Shown here: positions 1 to 7,799 of the stretch, one piece after another
Position numbering within the stretch: position 1 is the first letter of the stretch
Layout of the letters: every line of letters begins with the position of its first letter
Source of the DNA: Streptococcus oralis subsp. tigurinus
Lineage (GTDB): Bacteria > Bacillota > Bacilli > Lactobacillales > Streptococcaceae
Length of the DNA stretch: 64,000 nt
Assembly (NCBI RefSeq): GCF_002356415.1
Contig: NZ_AP018338.1
Coordinates: 1-64,000, forward strand
Direction of reading: 5' to 3'
Translations under genes and position numbers: made by a program
Notes under the pieces: model-generated
The model's database searches: none
The model's input: the letters and a program-made list of their open reading frames with translations, nothing else
What the model was told of the DNA's origin: nothing

Positions 1-5
1 GGATT

Positions 6-12
6 CTCCTTT
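6..12 (-). promoter_or_regulatory. Ribosome binding site of the gene left of the window (probably dnaN)
   Basis: Read on the minus strand, the bases form AAAGGAG followed by five bases to the window edge, so a start codon should lie just outside. The gene after dnaA is normally dnaN (DNA polymerase sliding clamp). The coding sequence itself is not visible, so its identity is inferred from position only. Confidence 0.6.
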
Positions 13-58
13 ATTTTAGTATTAGAAAGTTAATAGTAATAATAGAGTGTGTGAATTC

Positions 59-151
59 TGTGGAAAACTGAGTTCTATTTAGTAAACTTAAGCTTCTAAG
101 CTTGTTTAAAAAATGTGGATAAAAAAGATAAGAAAGGAAAACTTATCCACA
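59..151. other. oriC: oriC, DnaA-box cluster downstream of dnaA
   Basis: Three DnaA-box-like 9-mers lie between dnaA and the expected dnaN: TGTGGAAAA at 59-67, TGTGGATAA at 114-122 and TTATCCACA at 143-151. The last two match the consensus TTATNCACA exactly, in opposite orientations. With the cluster upstream of dnaA this makes the origin bipartite, as in other Firmicutes. The region is AT-rich and non-coding. Confidence 0.8.
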
Positions 152-153
152 AG

Positions 154-1515
154 CTACTTAATTTTCTTTTTGATTGCTTCTATTTCTAAACGTAAATTAT
201 CGTCTTCGTCAATCAATGATTTGATTTTAGCATGGGCATGAATCACGGTGGTGTGATCCTTTCCGCCAAATTCTTTTCCGATTTTTGGAAGACTGTTATC
301 TGTCAGTTCTCTAGCTAGATACATAGCAACTTGACGCGCTAAAACGATATTTTGAACTCGTCTCGTACCCTTCATTTCTTTGACACTCACTCCATAAAAA
401 TTACCAACTTCAGTTTGGATTTTCTCAATTGGAATAACAAGTATCTGGCGGGCGTCTTGCTTACGTGCTCTAATAGCTTCCGCAGCAATATCAATAGTGA
501 TATCCTTAATCTTCTTCACTCTGGCAATTAAAGTGATATCGTTGATTGCTCCTTCCAGTTCTCGAACATTTGAGTCAAATTGGCCAGCCAAGTATTCCAG
601 AGTATCACTTTGGAAATGGTAATCCAAATGCTCTGTTTTACTTTGAAGAATGGCGATACGTGTCTCAAAGTCAGGAGGGGTGATATTTTGCGTCAATCCC
701 CAGCTAAAGCGCGTGACAAGCCTCTCCTCAAGGCCTTCTAGGTGTTTAGGACTTCGATCACTGGTTAGGACAATCTGTTTCTGCTTATCATGAAGAGCAT
801 TGAAGGTATTGAAAAATTCTTCCTGGGTTGCGACTTTTTTACCGCTGAGAGATTGGATATCATCAATCAATAAGAGATCAAGACTACGGTAAGTCTTTTT
901 GAACTTTTCCATTTCCCCAAGTCGCAAGTGTTCAAGAAAGTCGTTGATAAAGCTTTCGGCAGGAATGTATTTGACACGCGCATCAGGAATATTTTTCAAA
1001 ATCTCATTTCCAATCGCATTGAGCAAATGAGTCTTTCCAAGACCAGGTCCTCCATAGATGAAAAGAGGATTATAGGTCAGAGCTAAATCTTCAGATACAG
1101 CTAGTGCAGCTGACACCGCCCAAACATTCCCATCACCTTGAATAAAGTTATCAAAGGTATATTTTTCTTTTAATCCCGTTTCAGAATAGGGAATCGTTGG
1201 TAGTGTAGGTGTATAATCGTAAGTAGAGACACTATTTGTATCATTTACTTGAGGAGATTCTGTACTCTGAGGTTTAGTGAAAATATAGTGAGGTTTGATT
1301 TCAGAATCATAAATTTCAAAACCAGCAGCAATGATAATATCTTTTAATTGCTTTTCCCACACCATTTCCATCTCTGATCTCGGTAGAAATATAGTAGCTG
1401 TATTTTCTTCTACTTTGATAAGTTCAGCAGGTGTAGCATAGAAATCATACATAGATCGCGTCAATCTTTCTTGAGCAAATTCTAAAATACGATTCCAAAA
1501 TTGCTTTTCTTTCAA
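154..1515 (-). CDS. dnaA: Chromosomal replication initiator DnaA
   Basis: DnaA binds 9-mer boxes at oriC, unwinds the origin in its ATP form and loads the replicative helicase. The 453-residue protein has an N-terminal helicase-interaction domain (about 1-85), a variable linker, an AAA+ domain with Walker [10 protein letters not shown] at 155-163 and Walker B LLLIDDIQ, and a C-terminal helix-turn-helix with the signature [11 protein letters not shown]. The start codon is TTG at 1515, preceded by AAAGGAGG at good spacing. The protein closely matches the pneumococcal DnaA I remember. It is flanked on both sides by DnaA boxes, consistent with autoregulation. Confidence 0.98.
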   Translation of the reverse strand: MKEKQFWNRILEFAQERLTRSMYDFYATPAELIKVEENTATIFLPRSEMEMVWEKQLKDIIIAAGFEIYDSEIKPHYIFTKPQSTESPQVNDTNSVSTYDYTPTLPTIPYSETGLKEKYTFDNFIQGDGNVWAVSAALAVSEDLALTYNPLFIYGGPGLGKTHLLNAIGNEILKNIPDARVKYIPAESFINDFLEHLRLGEMEKFKKTYRSLDLLLIDDIQSLSGKKVATQEEFFNTFNALHDKQKQIVLTSDRSPKHLEGLEERLVTRFSWGLTQNITPPDFETRIAILQSKTEHLDYHFQSDTLEYLAGQFDSNVRELEGAINDITLIARVKKIKDITIDIAAEAIRARKQDARQILVIPIEKIQTEVGNFYGVSVKEMKGTRRVQNIVLARQVAMYLARELTDNSLPKIGKEFGGKDHTTVIHAHAKIKSLIDEDDNLRLEIEAIKKKIK

Positions 1516-1584
1516 CTATTTTTCCTCCTTTACTATGATTTTAGTAGTTTAGTGCTAGACTTATTTTACCATAGATAGTAGGAA

Positions 1585-1700
1585 TTTTCCACAGATTGTG
1601 GAAAAGAATCCACAATGTTAGTAGTATTTATCCACAGGTTGGGGATAAATAGATATTTCCTTGATTCAATAGGCTTTTTGATAAAAAAATTGGTGGATAA
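1585..1700. other. oriC: oriC, DnaA-box cluster upstream of dnaA
   Basis: Boxes seen: TTTTCCACA 1585-1593, TGTGGAAAA 1597-1605, GAATCCACA 1606-1614, TTATCCACA 1628-1636, TTGGGGATAA-like at about 1639-1648 and GGTGGATAA 1692-1700. They occur in both orientations in the dnaA-parB interval. This density is typical of the main origin segment. The dnaA promoter must lie in the same interval, so initiation and dnaA autoregulation probably share these boxes. Confidence 0.88.
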
Positions 1701-1713
1701 ATTTGTGGGTTGA

Positions 1714-1746
1714 GAAAATAAAAGAACAGCCTCATTTCAGGCTGTT
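1714..1746 (-). terminator. Terminator of htrA-parB
   Basis: An 8-bp stem (AACAGCCT at 1725-1732 with AGGCTGTT at 1739-1746, six-base loop) overlaps the parB stop codon. Read leftward it is followed by a T-rich tract. Confidence 0.75.
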
Positions 1747-2490
1747 AATAATTCTATCGTATTCTTCTTGACTTGAAAAAGAGATGACAATCTTTCCAGT
1801 ATCTTTTTTAGAAAGTTTAATTTCTACACTTAAACCTAGTAGTTTTTTTAATTTATCTTCTTCATCTTTGATGAAAGAATCGCTTTTTTTCTGCTTCTTT
1901 TTTTTTTTTTCTGTCAGTAGTGCTTCCAACCTTCTCACAGAAATATCTTCATTTTTGATTAGTTGGAAGAAATAGTCTTGCTGCTCTTTGTCCAAACCAA
2001 CTAGTGAACGTGCATGTGCTTGAGAAATGTTCCCATTTTCTACTTCAGCTAAGATATATTCTGGTAGGGAAAGTAAACGAATAAAATTAGTGATATAAGG
2101 TCGAGATTTCCCCATTTTATCGGCTATCTCAGTGTGAGTAAATCCTTTTTCTACTAGAGATTCATAGGCGCGTGCTTCTTCAACAGGATTTAAGTTTTCT
2201 CTCTGCAAATTTTCAATGATTGATTGAACCATCATTTCCTGATCTGATAGGTGTTTCACAACGGCTGGAATAGAGGTCAGACCAGCCAAGAGAGAAGCTC
2301 GATATCGTCTCTCTCCTGCAAGGATTTCATAACCAATTACAGGAGATTGACGAACGATGATTGGTTGGATGAGCCCATTTTCTTTGATTGACTGAGCCAA
2401 TTCTTTTAATTTTTCTACATCAAATTCTTTCCGAGGTTGGTAAGGATTTTTTTGTATTTCAGAGATAGAAATCATTTCAAATTTTTCCAT
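1732..2490 (-). CDS. parB: Chromosome partitioning protein ParB (Spo0J)
   Basis: ParB is a CTP-dependent clamp that loads at parS and spreads, organising the origin region and recruiting SMC condensin. The 252-residue protein has the N-terminal ParB/Spo0J domain with NPYQPRKEF and the CTP-binding GERRYRAS motif, a central helix-turn-helix (about 110-165), and a C-terminal dimerisation domain after a Lys-rich linker. Like pneumococcus, it is not paired with parA. It lies 57 bp downstream of htrA in the same direction. No clear Shine-Dalgarno sequence precedes the ATG. The linker is encoded partly by a run of 13 A on the coding strand (1898-1910). Two parS sites occur in this window. Confidence 0.97.
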   Translation of the reverse strand: MEKFEMISISEIQKNPYQPRKEFDVEKLKELAQSIKENGLIQPIIVRQSPVIGYEILAGERRYRASLLAGLTSIPAVVKHLSDQEMMVQSIIENLQRENLNPVEEARAYESLVEKGFTHTEIADKMGKSRPYITNFIRLLSLPEYILAEVENGNISQAHARSLVGLDKEQQDYFFQLIKNEDISVRRLEALLTEKKKKKQKKSDSFIKDEEDKLKKLLGLSVEIKLSKKDTGKIVISFSSQEEYDRIINSLK

Positions 2491-2547
2491 GATTCTACAC
2501 TAACATATCTTTTACTTTCTGTAAAGTTTTCTTTACACTGATGTCAA

Positions 2548-3738
2548 TTAACGTTCCAAATCACCAGAATTCTTATCTAGTTTTATAGAGGTTGTTTCCT
2601 CCTTACCATTACGGTAGTAGGTTATTTTTATAGTGTCTCCAATAGCATGGTTGTAAAGAGCATATTGTAAGTCTGTTGATGAAGTAATCTCTTTGTCGTC
2701 AACTTTAGTAATGACATCGTATTTTTGAAGATGTCCATTTGCAGGCATATTACTTTGAACAGATCGAACAACTACCCCTGAAGTGAGGCCACTTGGAATG
2801 TTTAGTTTTCTAAGATCATTAGCTCCAACGTTAGATAGATTGACCATTTGGATTCCAAGAGCAGGACGAGTCACTTTACCATCACTTTCAAGCTGTTTAA
2901 TAATATTTTGTACATCGTTTGAAGGAATTGCAAAACCAAGACCTTCCACAGATGTTCCACCATTACTTGCAATCTTACTTGATGTAATACCAATTACTTG
3001 TCCTTGAATATTTACAAGCGGACCACCAGAGTTACCAGGGTTAATGGCCGTATCTGTTTGAATGGCTTTTGTTGAAATAGCTTGACCATCTTCAGATTTT
3101 AGAGAAACATTTCGATTAAGACTTGAGATGATTCCCTGTGTAACTGTATTAGCATATTCTGAACCTAAAGGACTACCAATAGCAATCGCTGTTTCTCCAA
3201 CATTAAGTTGGCTTGAATCACCAAATTCTGCCACTGTTGTAACTTTTTCTGAAGAAATTTTTACGACAGCAATATCAGAGAAGGTATCCGATCCGATAAT
3301 TTCACCAGGAACTTTTGTACCATCAGCTAAGCGGATATCAACTTTTGAAGCTCCGTTAATAACGTGAGTATTTGTTACAATATAAGCATCATTTTCGTTC
3401 TTTCTATAGATGACACCTGATCCTTCACTTGCAATCTGTTGATTATCCGTATCAGAATTTGATTCTTCGGTTCCAAATACACTACTTTGTTTATTAGCAG
3501 AGTAAGTAATGACTGATACAACAGCATCCTTAATTTTATTCACTGCTTGAGTAGTTGAGTTTTCATTCTTGTATGATGTTTGAGTTACAGTGCCAGAATT
3601 ATTATTTGTAGCTTGATTTCCTTGTTTTTGATAAAGTTGTAATGTTACGAAACTTCCTAAGGCACCACTTAAAAATCCTATTAGAATGATTACAAGAACT
3701 TTAACTCCCTTTTTGTAAAATTTTTGTAAGTGTTTCAT
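2548..3738 (-). CDS. htrA: HtrA/DegP-type serine protease
   Basis: Membrane-anchored surface quality-control protease. In pneumococci it degrades misfolded exported proteins and competence pheromone, and so damps competence. The 396-residue protein has one N-terminal transmembrane anchor (about 12-34), a Ser/Thr/Asn-rich linker, a trypsin-like domain with catalytic His125 (TNTHVING), Asp155 (DIAVVKI) and Ser237 (GNSGGPL), and one C-terminal PDZ domain (about 285-385). A CiaR-type box overlaps its -35 region. It is cotranscribed with parB. Confidence 0.97.
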   Translation of the reverse strand: MKHLQKFYKKGVKVLVIILIGFLSGALGSFVTLQLYQKQGNQATNNNSGTVTQTSYKNENSTTQAVNKIKDAVVSVITYSANKQSSVFGTEESNSDTDNQQIASEGSGVIYRKNENDAYIVTNTHVINGASKVDIRLADGTKVPGEIIGSDTFSDIAVVKISSEKVTTVAEFGDSSQLNVGETAIAIGSPLGSEYANTVTQGIISSLNRNVSLKSEDGQAISTKAIQTDTAINPGNSGGPLVNIQGQVIGITSSKIASNGGTSVEGLGFAIPSNDVQNIIKQLESDGKVTRPALGIQMVNLSNVGANDLRKLNIPSGLTSGVVVRSVQSNMPANGHLQKYDVITKVDDKEITSSTDLQYALYNHAIGDTIKITYYRNGKEETTSIKLDKNSGDLER

Positions 3739-3769
3739 AAACGCCTCCGTTTGTTATTTATTTACTCAG

Positions 3770-3802
3770 ATTATAAACCTATTAACTTAATCCAAACTTA
3801 AA
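3770..3802 (-). promoter_or_regulatory. htrA promoter with CiaR box
   Basis: On the minus strand the sequence reads TTTAAG-N5-ATTAAG (3786-3802), the CiaR direct-repeat pattern, placed where the -35 would be. TATAAT lies at 3770-3775. A further CTTAAA half-site is at 3805-3810. CiaR boxes that replace the -35 are the known arrangement for activated CiaRH promoters, htrA among them. Confidence 0.75.
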
Positions 3803-3823
3803 AGCTTAAAGTTTTACACAAGT

Positions 3824-3832
3824 TGTGGATAA
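3824..3832 (+). other. Isolated DnaA box between htrA and rlmH
   Basis: TGTGGATAA is an exact reverse-orientation DnaA box in the htrA-rlmH interval, about 2.1 kb from the main cluster. It may titrate DnaA or affect the divergent promoters. One 9-mer can also occur by chance in AT-rich DNA. Confidence 0.5.
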
Positions 3833-3923
3833 CTCACCTTATTCTGTGAATTTAATAGTATTTTTGGATGATTTTTTTGTGTATAAGATGTGAAATGAAG
3901 TGTGTATATGATAGAATAGAAGA

Positions 3924-4403
3924 ATGAAAATAAAAATTGTAACAGTAGGAAAACTGAAAGAGAAATACTTAAAAGATGGTATTGCTGAGTATACCAAACG
4001 AATTTTACGTTTCGCCAAATTAGAAATGATTGAGCTCGCTGATGAGAAGACACCTGACAAAGCCAGTGAATTAGAAAATCAAAAAATTTTGGAAACAGAA
4101 GGCGCAAGAATTCTTTCTAAGGTTGGAGAAAGAGACTTTGTCGTTGTACTAGCCATTGAAGGAAAAACACTCTCCTCAGAGGAATTTAGTAAGCAACTAG
4201 AGCAGGCTTCTATAAAAGGATATTCAACTCTTACTTTTATCATTGGAGGAAGTTTAGGTCTAGCTCCTGTTGTAAAAAATAGGGCTAATCTTTCTGTCAG
4301 TTTCGGACGTTTAACCTTACCACATCAGTTAATGAGATTGGTTTTAATTGAACAAATTTACCGAGCTTTTACAATTCAGCAGGGATCTCCTTATCACAAA
4401 TAG
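3924..4403 (+). CDS. rlmH: 23S rRNA pseudouridine-1915 N3-methyltransferase RlmH
   Basis: SPOUT-class methyltransferase that modifies pseudouridine 1915 in helix 69 of 23S rRNA on the assembled 70S ribosome. At 159 residues it has the usual family length. The C-terminal knot carries the SAM-binding [11 protein letters not shown] segment, and the end is the conserved QGSPYHK. It sits between divergent htrA and the tRNA-Arg/comCDE block, as in pneumococcus. A TAGAAT -10-like element lies about ten bases upstream of the start, so the mRNA leader must be very short. Confidence 0.97.
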   Translation: MKIKIVTVGKLKEKYLKDGIAEYTKRILRFAKLEMIELADEKTPDKASELENQKILETEGARILSKVGERDFVVVLAIEGKTLSSEEFSKQLEQASIKGYSTLTFIIGGSLGLAPVVKNRANLSVSFGRLTLPHQLMRLVLIEQIYRAFTIQQGSPYHK

Positions 4404-4446
4404 AAGATTGACTTAGCTCTTGTTTTTTGATAGAATGTTCATGTTA

Positions 4447-4520
4447 GGTCTCATAGCTCAGCTGGATAGAGCATTCGCCTTCTAAGCGAACGGTCGCAGG
4501 TTCGAATCCTGCTGGGATCA
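4447..4520 (+). tRNA. tRNA-Arg (UCU)
   Basis: A 74-nt cloverleaf. The acceptor GGTCTCA pairs with TGGGATC (two G-U pairs), the D stem is GCTC/GAGC, the anticodon stem TTCGC/GCGAA encloses CTTCTAA with anticodon TCT, and the T arm is GCAGG-TTCGAAT-CCTGC. The discriminator is A; CCA is not encoded. Confidence 0.96.
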
Positions 4521-4531
4521 ATTTTAGATGC

Positions 4532-4558
4532 AAAGCTGGGAGTTTTCCCAGCTTTTTT
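4532..4558 (+). terminator. Terminator after tRNA-Arg
   Basis: A 10-bp stem AAAGCTGGGA / TCCCAGCTTT with a GTTT loop is followed by T residues. It separates the tRNA transcript from the comCDE promoter. Confidence 0.85.
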
Positions 4559-4569
4559 CTTAAAAAAGT

Positions 4570-4636
4570 GCGTTTCAGGTGCAAAAATGTACAGTTGAGA
4601 AAAATTTTTTCTTACATGGTCTTCATTTTGTATAAT
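4570..4636 (+). promoter_or_regulatory. ComE-dependent promoter of comCDE
   Basis: The 9-bp direct repeats GCGTTTCAG (4570-4578) and ACAGTTGAG (4591-4599) are separated by exactly 12 bp, the architecture of pneumococcal early competence promoters bound by phosphorylated ComE. TATAAT follows at 4631-4636. There is no good -35, as expected for an activator-dependent promoter. This gives the comCDE positive feedback loop. Confidence 0.9.
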
Positions 4637-4640
4637 AGAT

Positions 4641-4658
4641 TTGTAAGTTAACTTACAA
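4641..4658. repeat. Perfect 18-bp palindrome in the comCDE leader
   Basis: TTGTAAGTT AACTTACAA is perfectly self-complementary and lies just after the likely transcription start and before the comC ribosome-binding site (GGAG at 4673-4676). It could be an operator or, in RNA, a hairpin. I know of no named regulator with this site. Confidence 0.5.
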
Positions 4659-4685
4659 GAAAAAAATAATACAGGAGATTTCATT

Positions 4686-4808
4686 ATGAAAAATACAGTA
4701 AAATTGGAACAATTTAAAGAGGTAACAGAGGCAGAATTGCAGGAGATTCGAGGTGGAGAAATTAGAAAGGAAAATAATTTTTTATTTTATTTTTTTAAAA
4801 GAAAGTAA
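4686..4808 (+). CDS. comC: Competence-stimulating peptide precursor ComC
   Basis: A 40-residue prepeptide with a double-glycine leader of 24 residues (ELQEIRGG) and a predicted mature pheromone of 16 residues, EIRKENNFLFYFFKRK. The family pattern is clear: acidic first residue, Arg at position 3, hydrophobic centre, basic tail. Pneumococcal CSPs have 17 residues with different cores, so this is another pherotype. ComAB (not in the window) would cleave and export it and ComD would sense it. The ATG follows ACAGGAG, and the stop is 12 bp before comD. Confidence 0.95.
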   Translation: MKNTVKLEQFKEVTEAELQEIRGGEIRKENNFLFYFFKRK

Positions 4809-4820
4809 AGGGAGAAAAGA

Positions 4821-6140
4821 ATGGATTTTTTCGCAATAATAAGCGTTATATTACATATTTTTATTACTAGTAAAAGTTATAATTTGATTTGTAATACAAC
4901 TAGAAAAGAACAATACTTCTTTATTTTTTACACAGTAATAGTAGAATTTGTAATTGAATTTTTCTTCTATTCTATATATTTAAGTGGACTAGGGATTGAA
5001 AAATTTTTATATCCATTTATTTTATACGCTTATTTTATATGGTTTAAAAAGTTTGATAAGTATAGGGGAGTATTCCTAAGTTTCTTGCTTTCTCTCTTAT
5101 ATCATAGTACTCATACTTTTATAGCTGTAACCCTATCCTCGATAACAGGTGATGAGCTTGCATTACACTATGAAAGTATATTCTTTCTAGTAGTATTGTT
5201 GTTGACTTATTTTGTTATTTTAAAAACAATTCGTTATTTTCATTTGGAAATAAAATATTTTGATAAAGATTATCTGTACCCTTTTTTAAAAAAAGTAATA
5301 GTTGCTTTCTTTGGTTTGCATATCTTATTGTTTGTTTCAGATATAGTAAGTACGATTCATCACTTAAATAGTTTTGGAAGTATTTTATCAACCATTGTTT
5401 TTATCTGTCTGCTATTAGTTTTCTTTGCAATGAATTCTTATAAGGTTCAAATTGAAAAAGAGATTGCCCTAAAGCAGAAGAAATTTGAACAAAAGTATTT
5501 ACAAACTTATACAGATGAGATTGTGGGTTTGTATAATGAGATTCGAGGTTTTCGTCATGACTATGCAGGGATGCTTGTCAGCATGCAAATGGCGATTGAC
5601 AGCGGAAATTTACACGAAATTGACAGGATTTACAACGAAGTCCTAGTAAAAGCAAATCAGAAATTGAGGTCAGACAAATATACTTACTTTGATTTAAATA
5701 ACATAGAAGATTCGGCTTTACGAAGTTTAATTGCTCAATCGATTGTATATGCACGAAATAATGATGTAGAGTTTACATTGGAAGTAAAAGATGTCATTAC
5801 TAGATTGTCAATGGATTTACTTGATCTTGTTCGCATCATGAGTATTTTATTAAATAATGCTGTTGAAGGTGCCGCAGATAGTTACTTGAAACAAATGGAA
5901 GTTGCAGTCATTAAAATGGATTTTGAAACAGTTATAGTTATCCAGAATTCATGTAAAATCACTATGACGCCTTCAGAAGATTTATTTGCCTTAGGTTTCT
6001 CTACCAAGGGAAGAAACAGAGGTCTAGGACTTAATAATGTCAAGGAGATCTTAGATAAGTATGACAACATTATTTTAGAAACAGAAATGGAAGACAACAC
6101 ATTTAGACAAATTATTAGATTTAAGAGAGAATTTGAATGA
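4821..6140 (+). CDS. comD: Competence pheromone receptor histidine kinase ComD
   Basis: HPK10-class sensor kinase of 439 residues. The N-terminal half is polytopic (about six or seven segments within 1-205) and binds CSP outside the cell; the C-terminal half is a kinase. Phospho-acceptor His246 lies in GFRHDYAG, the N box is LLNNAVEG (about 343-350), and the G box is GRNRGLGL (397-404). The stop overlaps the comE start by four bases (ATGA), indicating translational coupling. Its N-terminal half should be specific for the peptide encoded just upstream. Confidence 0.97.
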   Translation: MDFFAIISVILHIFITSKSYNLICNTTRKEQYFFIFYTVIVEFVIEFFFYSIYLSGLGIEKFLYPFILYAYFIWFKKFDKYRGVFLSFLLSLLYHSTHTFIAVTLSSITGDELALHYESIFFLVVLLLTYFVILKTIRYFHLEIKYFDKDYLYPFLKKVIVAFFGLHILLFVSDIVSTIHHLNSFGSILSTIVFICLLLVFFAMNSYKVQIEKEIALKQKKFEQKYLQTYTDEIVGLYNEIRGFRHDYAGMLVSMQMAIDSGNLHEIDRIYNEVLVKANQKLRSDKYTYFDLNNIEDSALRSLIAQSIVYARNNDVEFTLEVKDVITRLSMDLLDLVRIMSILLNNAVEGAADSYLKQMEVAVIKMDFETVIVIQNSCKITMTPSEDLFALGFSTKGRNRGLGLNNVKEILDKYDNIILETEMEDNTFRQIIRFKREFE

Positions 6141-6889
6141 AAGTATTAATTTTAGAAGATGTTATTGAACATCAAGTGAGACTAGAGAGAATATTAAATG
6201 AAATCTCGGAAGAATCGAATATTCCTATTTCATATAAGACAACAGGAAAAGTTCGTGAGTTTAAGGAATATATCGAAAATGATGAAGTAAACCAGCTTTA
6301 TTTCCTAGATATCGATATTTATGGAATTGAGAAAAAGGGATTTGAAGTGGCTCAGTTTATTCGTCATCACAATCCTTATGCTATTATTGTCTTTATTACC
6401 AGTCGATCTGAATTCGCTACTTTAACTTATAAGTATCAGGTATCAGCTTTAGATTTTGTAGATAAGGACATCAATGATGAATTGTTCAAAAAACGTATCG
6501 AGCAGAGTATTTTTTACACTAAGAGCATGCTGCTTGAAAACGAAGATGTTGTAGACTATTTTGATTACAACTATAAGGGAAATGATTTGAAAATTCCTTA
6601 CCATGATATTCTGTATATCGAAACAACAGGTGTTTCTCATAAATTGCGAATTATTGGTAAGAATTTTGCCAAAGAGTTTTATGGAACTATGACAGATATT
6701 CAGGAGAAGGACAAACATACTCAGCGATTTTATTGCTCCCATAAATCTTTCCTTGTCAATGTAGGAAATGTGAGAGAAATTGATCGAAAAAATTTAGAAG
6801 TTGTCTTTTATGAAGATCATCGTTGTCCTATTACCCGTTTGAAAGTTCGTAAACTAAAAGATATTCTAGAGAAAAAATCTAAAAAGTGA
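6137..6889 (+). CDS. comE: Competence response regulator ComE
   Basis: A 250-residue regulator with an N-terminal receiver domain (phospho-acceptor Asp58 in YFLDIDI) and a C-terminal LytTR DNA-binding domain (about 150-245). Phosphorylated by ComD, it activates comCDE, comAB and comX. Its own binding site is seen upstream of comC. The stop codon is followed directly by the -35 of the tRNA promoter. Confidence 0.97.
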   Translation: MKVLILEDVIEHQVRLERILNEISEESNIPISYKTTGKVREFKEYIENDEVNQLYFLDIDIYGIEKKGFEVAQFIRHHNPYAIIVFITSRSEFATLTYKYQVSALDFVDKDINDELFKKRIEQSIFYTKSMLLENEDVVDYFDYNYKGNDLKIPYHDILYIETTGVSHKLRIIGKNFAKEFYGTMTDIQEKDKHTQRFYCSHKSFLVNVGNVREIDRKNLEVVFYEDHRCPITRLKVRKLKDILEKKSKK

Positions 6890-6917
6890 TTGACAATAAG
6901 TAAGAAATTGATATAAT
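6890..6917 (+). promoter_or_regulatory. Promoter of tRNA-Glu / tRNA-Asn
   Basis: TTGACA at 6890-6895 and TATAAT at 6912-6917, spaced by 16 bp, begin at the base after the comE stop codon. Confidence 0.85.
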
Positions 6918-6940
6918 GGTTATATCTGCTACAGATAGAT

Positions 6941-7012
6941 GGTCCGTTGGTCAAGGGGTTAAGACACCGCCTTTTCACGGCGGTAACACGGGTTCGAATC
7001 CCGTACGGACTA
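6941..7012 (+). tRNA. tRNA-Glu (UUC)
   Basis: A 72-nt cloverleaf. The acceptor GGTCCGT pairs with ACGGACT, the anticodon stem CCGCC/GGCGG encloses TTTTCAC with anticodon TTC, and the T arm is ACGGG-TTCGAAT-CCCGT. CCA is not encoded. Confidence 0.96.
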
Positions 7013-7017
7013 TTTTA

Positions 7018-7091
7018 TCCGCCATAGCTCAGTTGGTAGTAGCGCATGACTGTTAATCATGATGTCGTAGGTTCGAGTCCTACTGGCGGAG
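7018..7091 (+). tRNA. tRNA-Asn (GUU)
   Basis: A 74-nt cloverleaf. The acceptor TCCGCCA pairs with TGGCGGA, the anticodon stem CATGA/TCATG encloses CTGTTAA with anticodon GTT, and the T arm is GTAGG-TTCGAGT-CCTAC. The discriminator is G. It lies five bases after tRNA-Glu and shares its promoter. Confidence 0.96.
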
Positions 7092-7097
7092 TTAGAT

Positions 7098-7125
7098 AAA
7101 AAGAACACCATCTGGTGTTCTTTTT
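7098..7125. terminator. Bidirectional terminator between tRNA-Asn and the TetR gene
   Basis: A 13-bp stem AAAAAGAACACCA / TGGTGTTCTTTTT with a two-base loop has T runs on both strands. It serves the converging transcripts. Confidence 0.88.
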
Positions 7126-7129
7126 ATTC

Positions 7130-7672
7130 TTAGTTTGTATCACCTAACATTTTCATAAGGAAGTCTGTCATTTCTTGCGGACTTTCTTTTTTCCCATGAG
7201 CAATCCAAGTCTGACAAACACCAAATAGGGCATTTGTTAGATAAATACTGCTATATTCTAACTCAATTGAATTTAGTTGTAGTTGCATAAAACGTTTCTG
7301 AAGATCAGTACTAAGCATAATATGCAGTTTATTTCTCAAAAAATTTTGGATTTCTTTGGTTCCATTTTCAGAAAGAAGAGCAGCCAGAAGTGGTTCTGAT
7401 TCTAGATATTCAAATACTTCTAGAATAGCATCTCTTTTATGATGAACATGTTTTTGGAAGATATATTCAAATGTATGAAATAACTTACTTTGATAGTGTT
7501 CAATCATATCATACTTATCCTTGTAATGAGTATAGAAGCTAGAACGACTAATTCCAGCTTTTTCTGCTAATTTAATTGTAGTAATTTGATCGAAGGGGTG
7601 ATCTATCAATAATTGAACCATGGCATTTTCAATATTTCTCTTTGTCTTTAATCGTTTGTTACTTTCTTTCAT
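7130..7672 (-). CDS. TetR/AcrR family transcriptional repressor
   Basis: A 180-residue regulator with an N-terminal helix-turn-helix (about 12-58, including TTIKLAEKAGISRSSFYTHY) and an all-helical ligand domain. It is divergent from a YhgE/Pip membrane-protein gene. Two copies of the inverted repeat TTTAGAC-N5-GTYTAAA lie in the shared intergenic region around the neighbour's promoter, the expected layout for repression of both genes. The inducer is unknown. Confidence 0.9.
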   Translation of the reverse strand: MKESNKRLKTKRNIENAMVQLLIDHPFDQITTIKLAEKAGISRSSFYTHYKDKYDMIEHYQSKLFHTFEYIFQKHVHHKRDAILEVFEYLESEPLLAALLSENGTKEIQNFLRNKLHIMLSTDLQKRFMQLQLNSIELEYSSIYLTNALFGVCQTWIAHGKKESPQEMTDFLMKMLGDTN

Positions 7673-7691
7673 AGTTTCTCCTTATGAACAA

Positions 7692-7787
7692 TTTAGACTA
7701 TATGTCTAAAAAATATTTTTTTATCTTGTAATTTAGATTTTTTAATGTATAATCTATTATATCAAAAATTTAGACAATATGTTTAAA
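7692..7787. promoter_or_regulatory. Divergent operator/promoter region with two TetR-type operators
   Basis: Operator 1 is TTTAGAC-TATAT-GTCTAAA (7692-7710, perfect arms). Operator 2 is TTTAGAC-AATAT-GTTTAAA (7769-7787, one mismatch). Between them lies TTGTAA (7726-7731), 16 bp, then TATAAT (7748-7753) for the rightward gene. Operator 2 lies just after the expected transcription start and overlaps an upstream ATG at 7779. Confidence 0.8.
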
Positions 7788-7799
7788 AAAGGAGGAAAT

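Noticed and set aside
3640..3650. TTACGAAA in htrA as a second ComX box
   Set aside because: It lies within the htrA coding sequence and lacks the full TACGAATA core.
3814..4107. Minus-strand reading frames across the rlmH start
   Set aside because: They overlap the conserved rlmH coding sequence and the htrA promoter and show no protein-like features.
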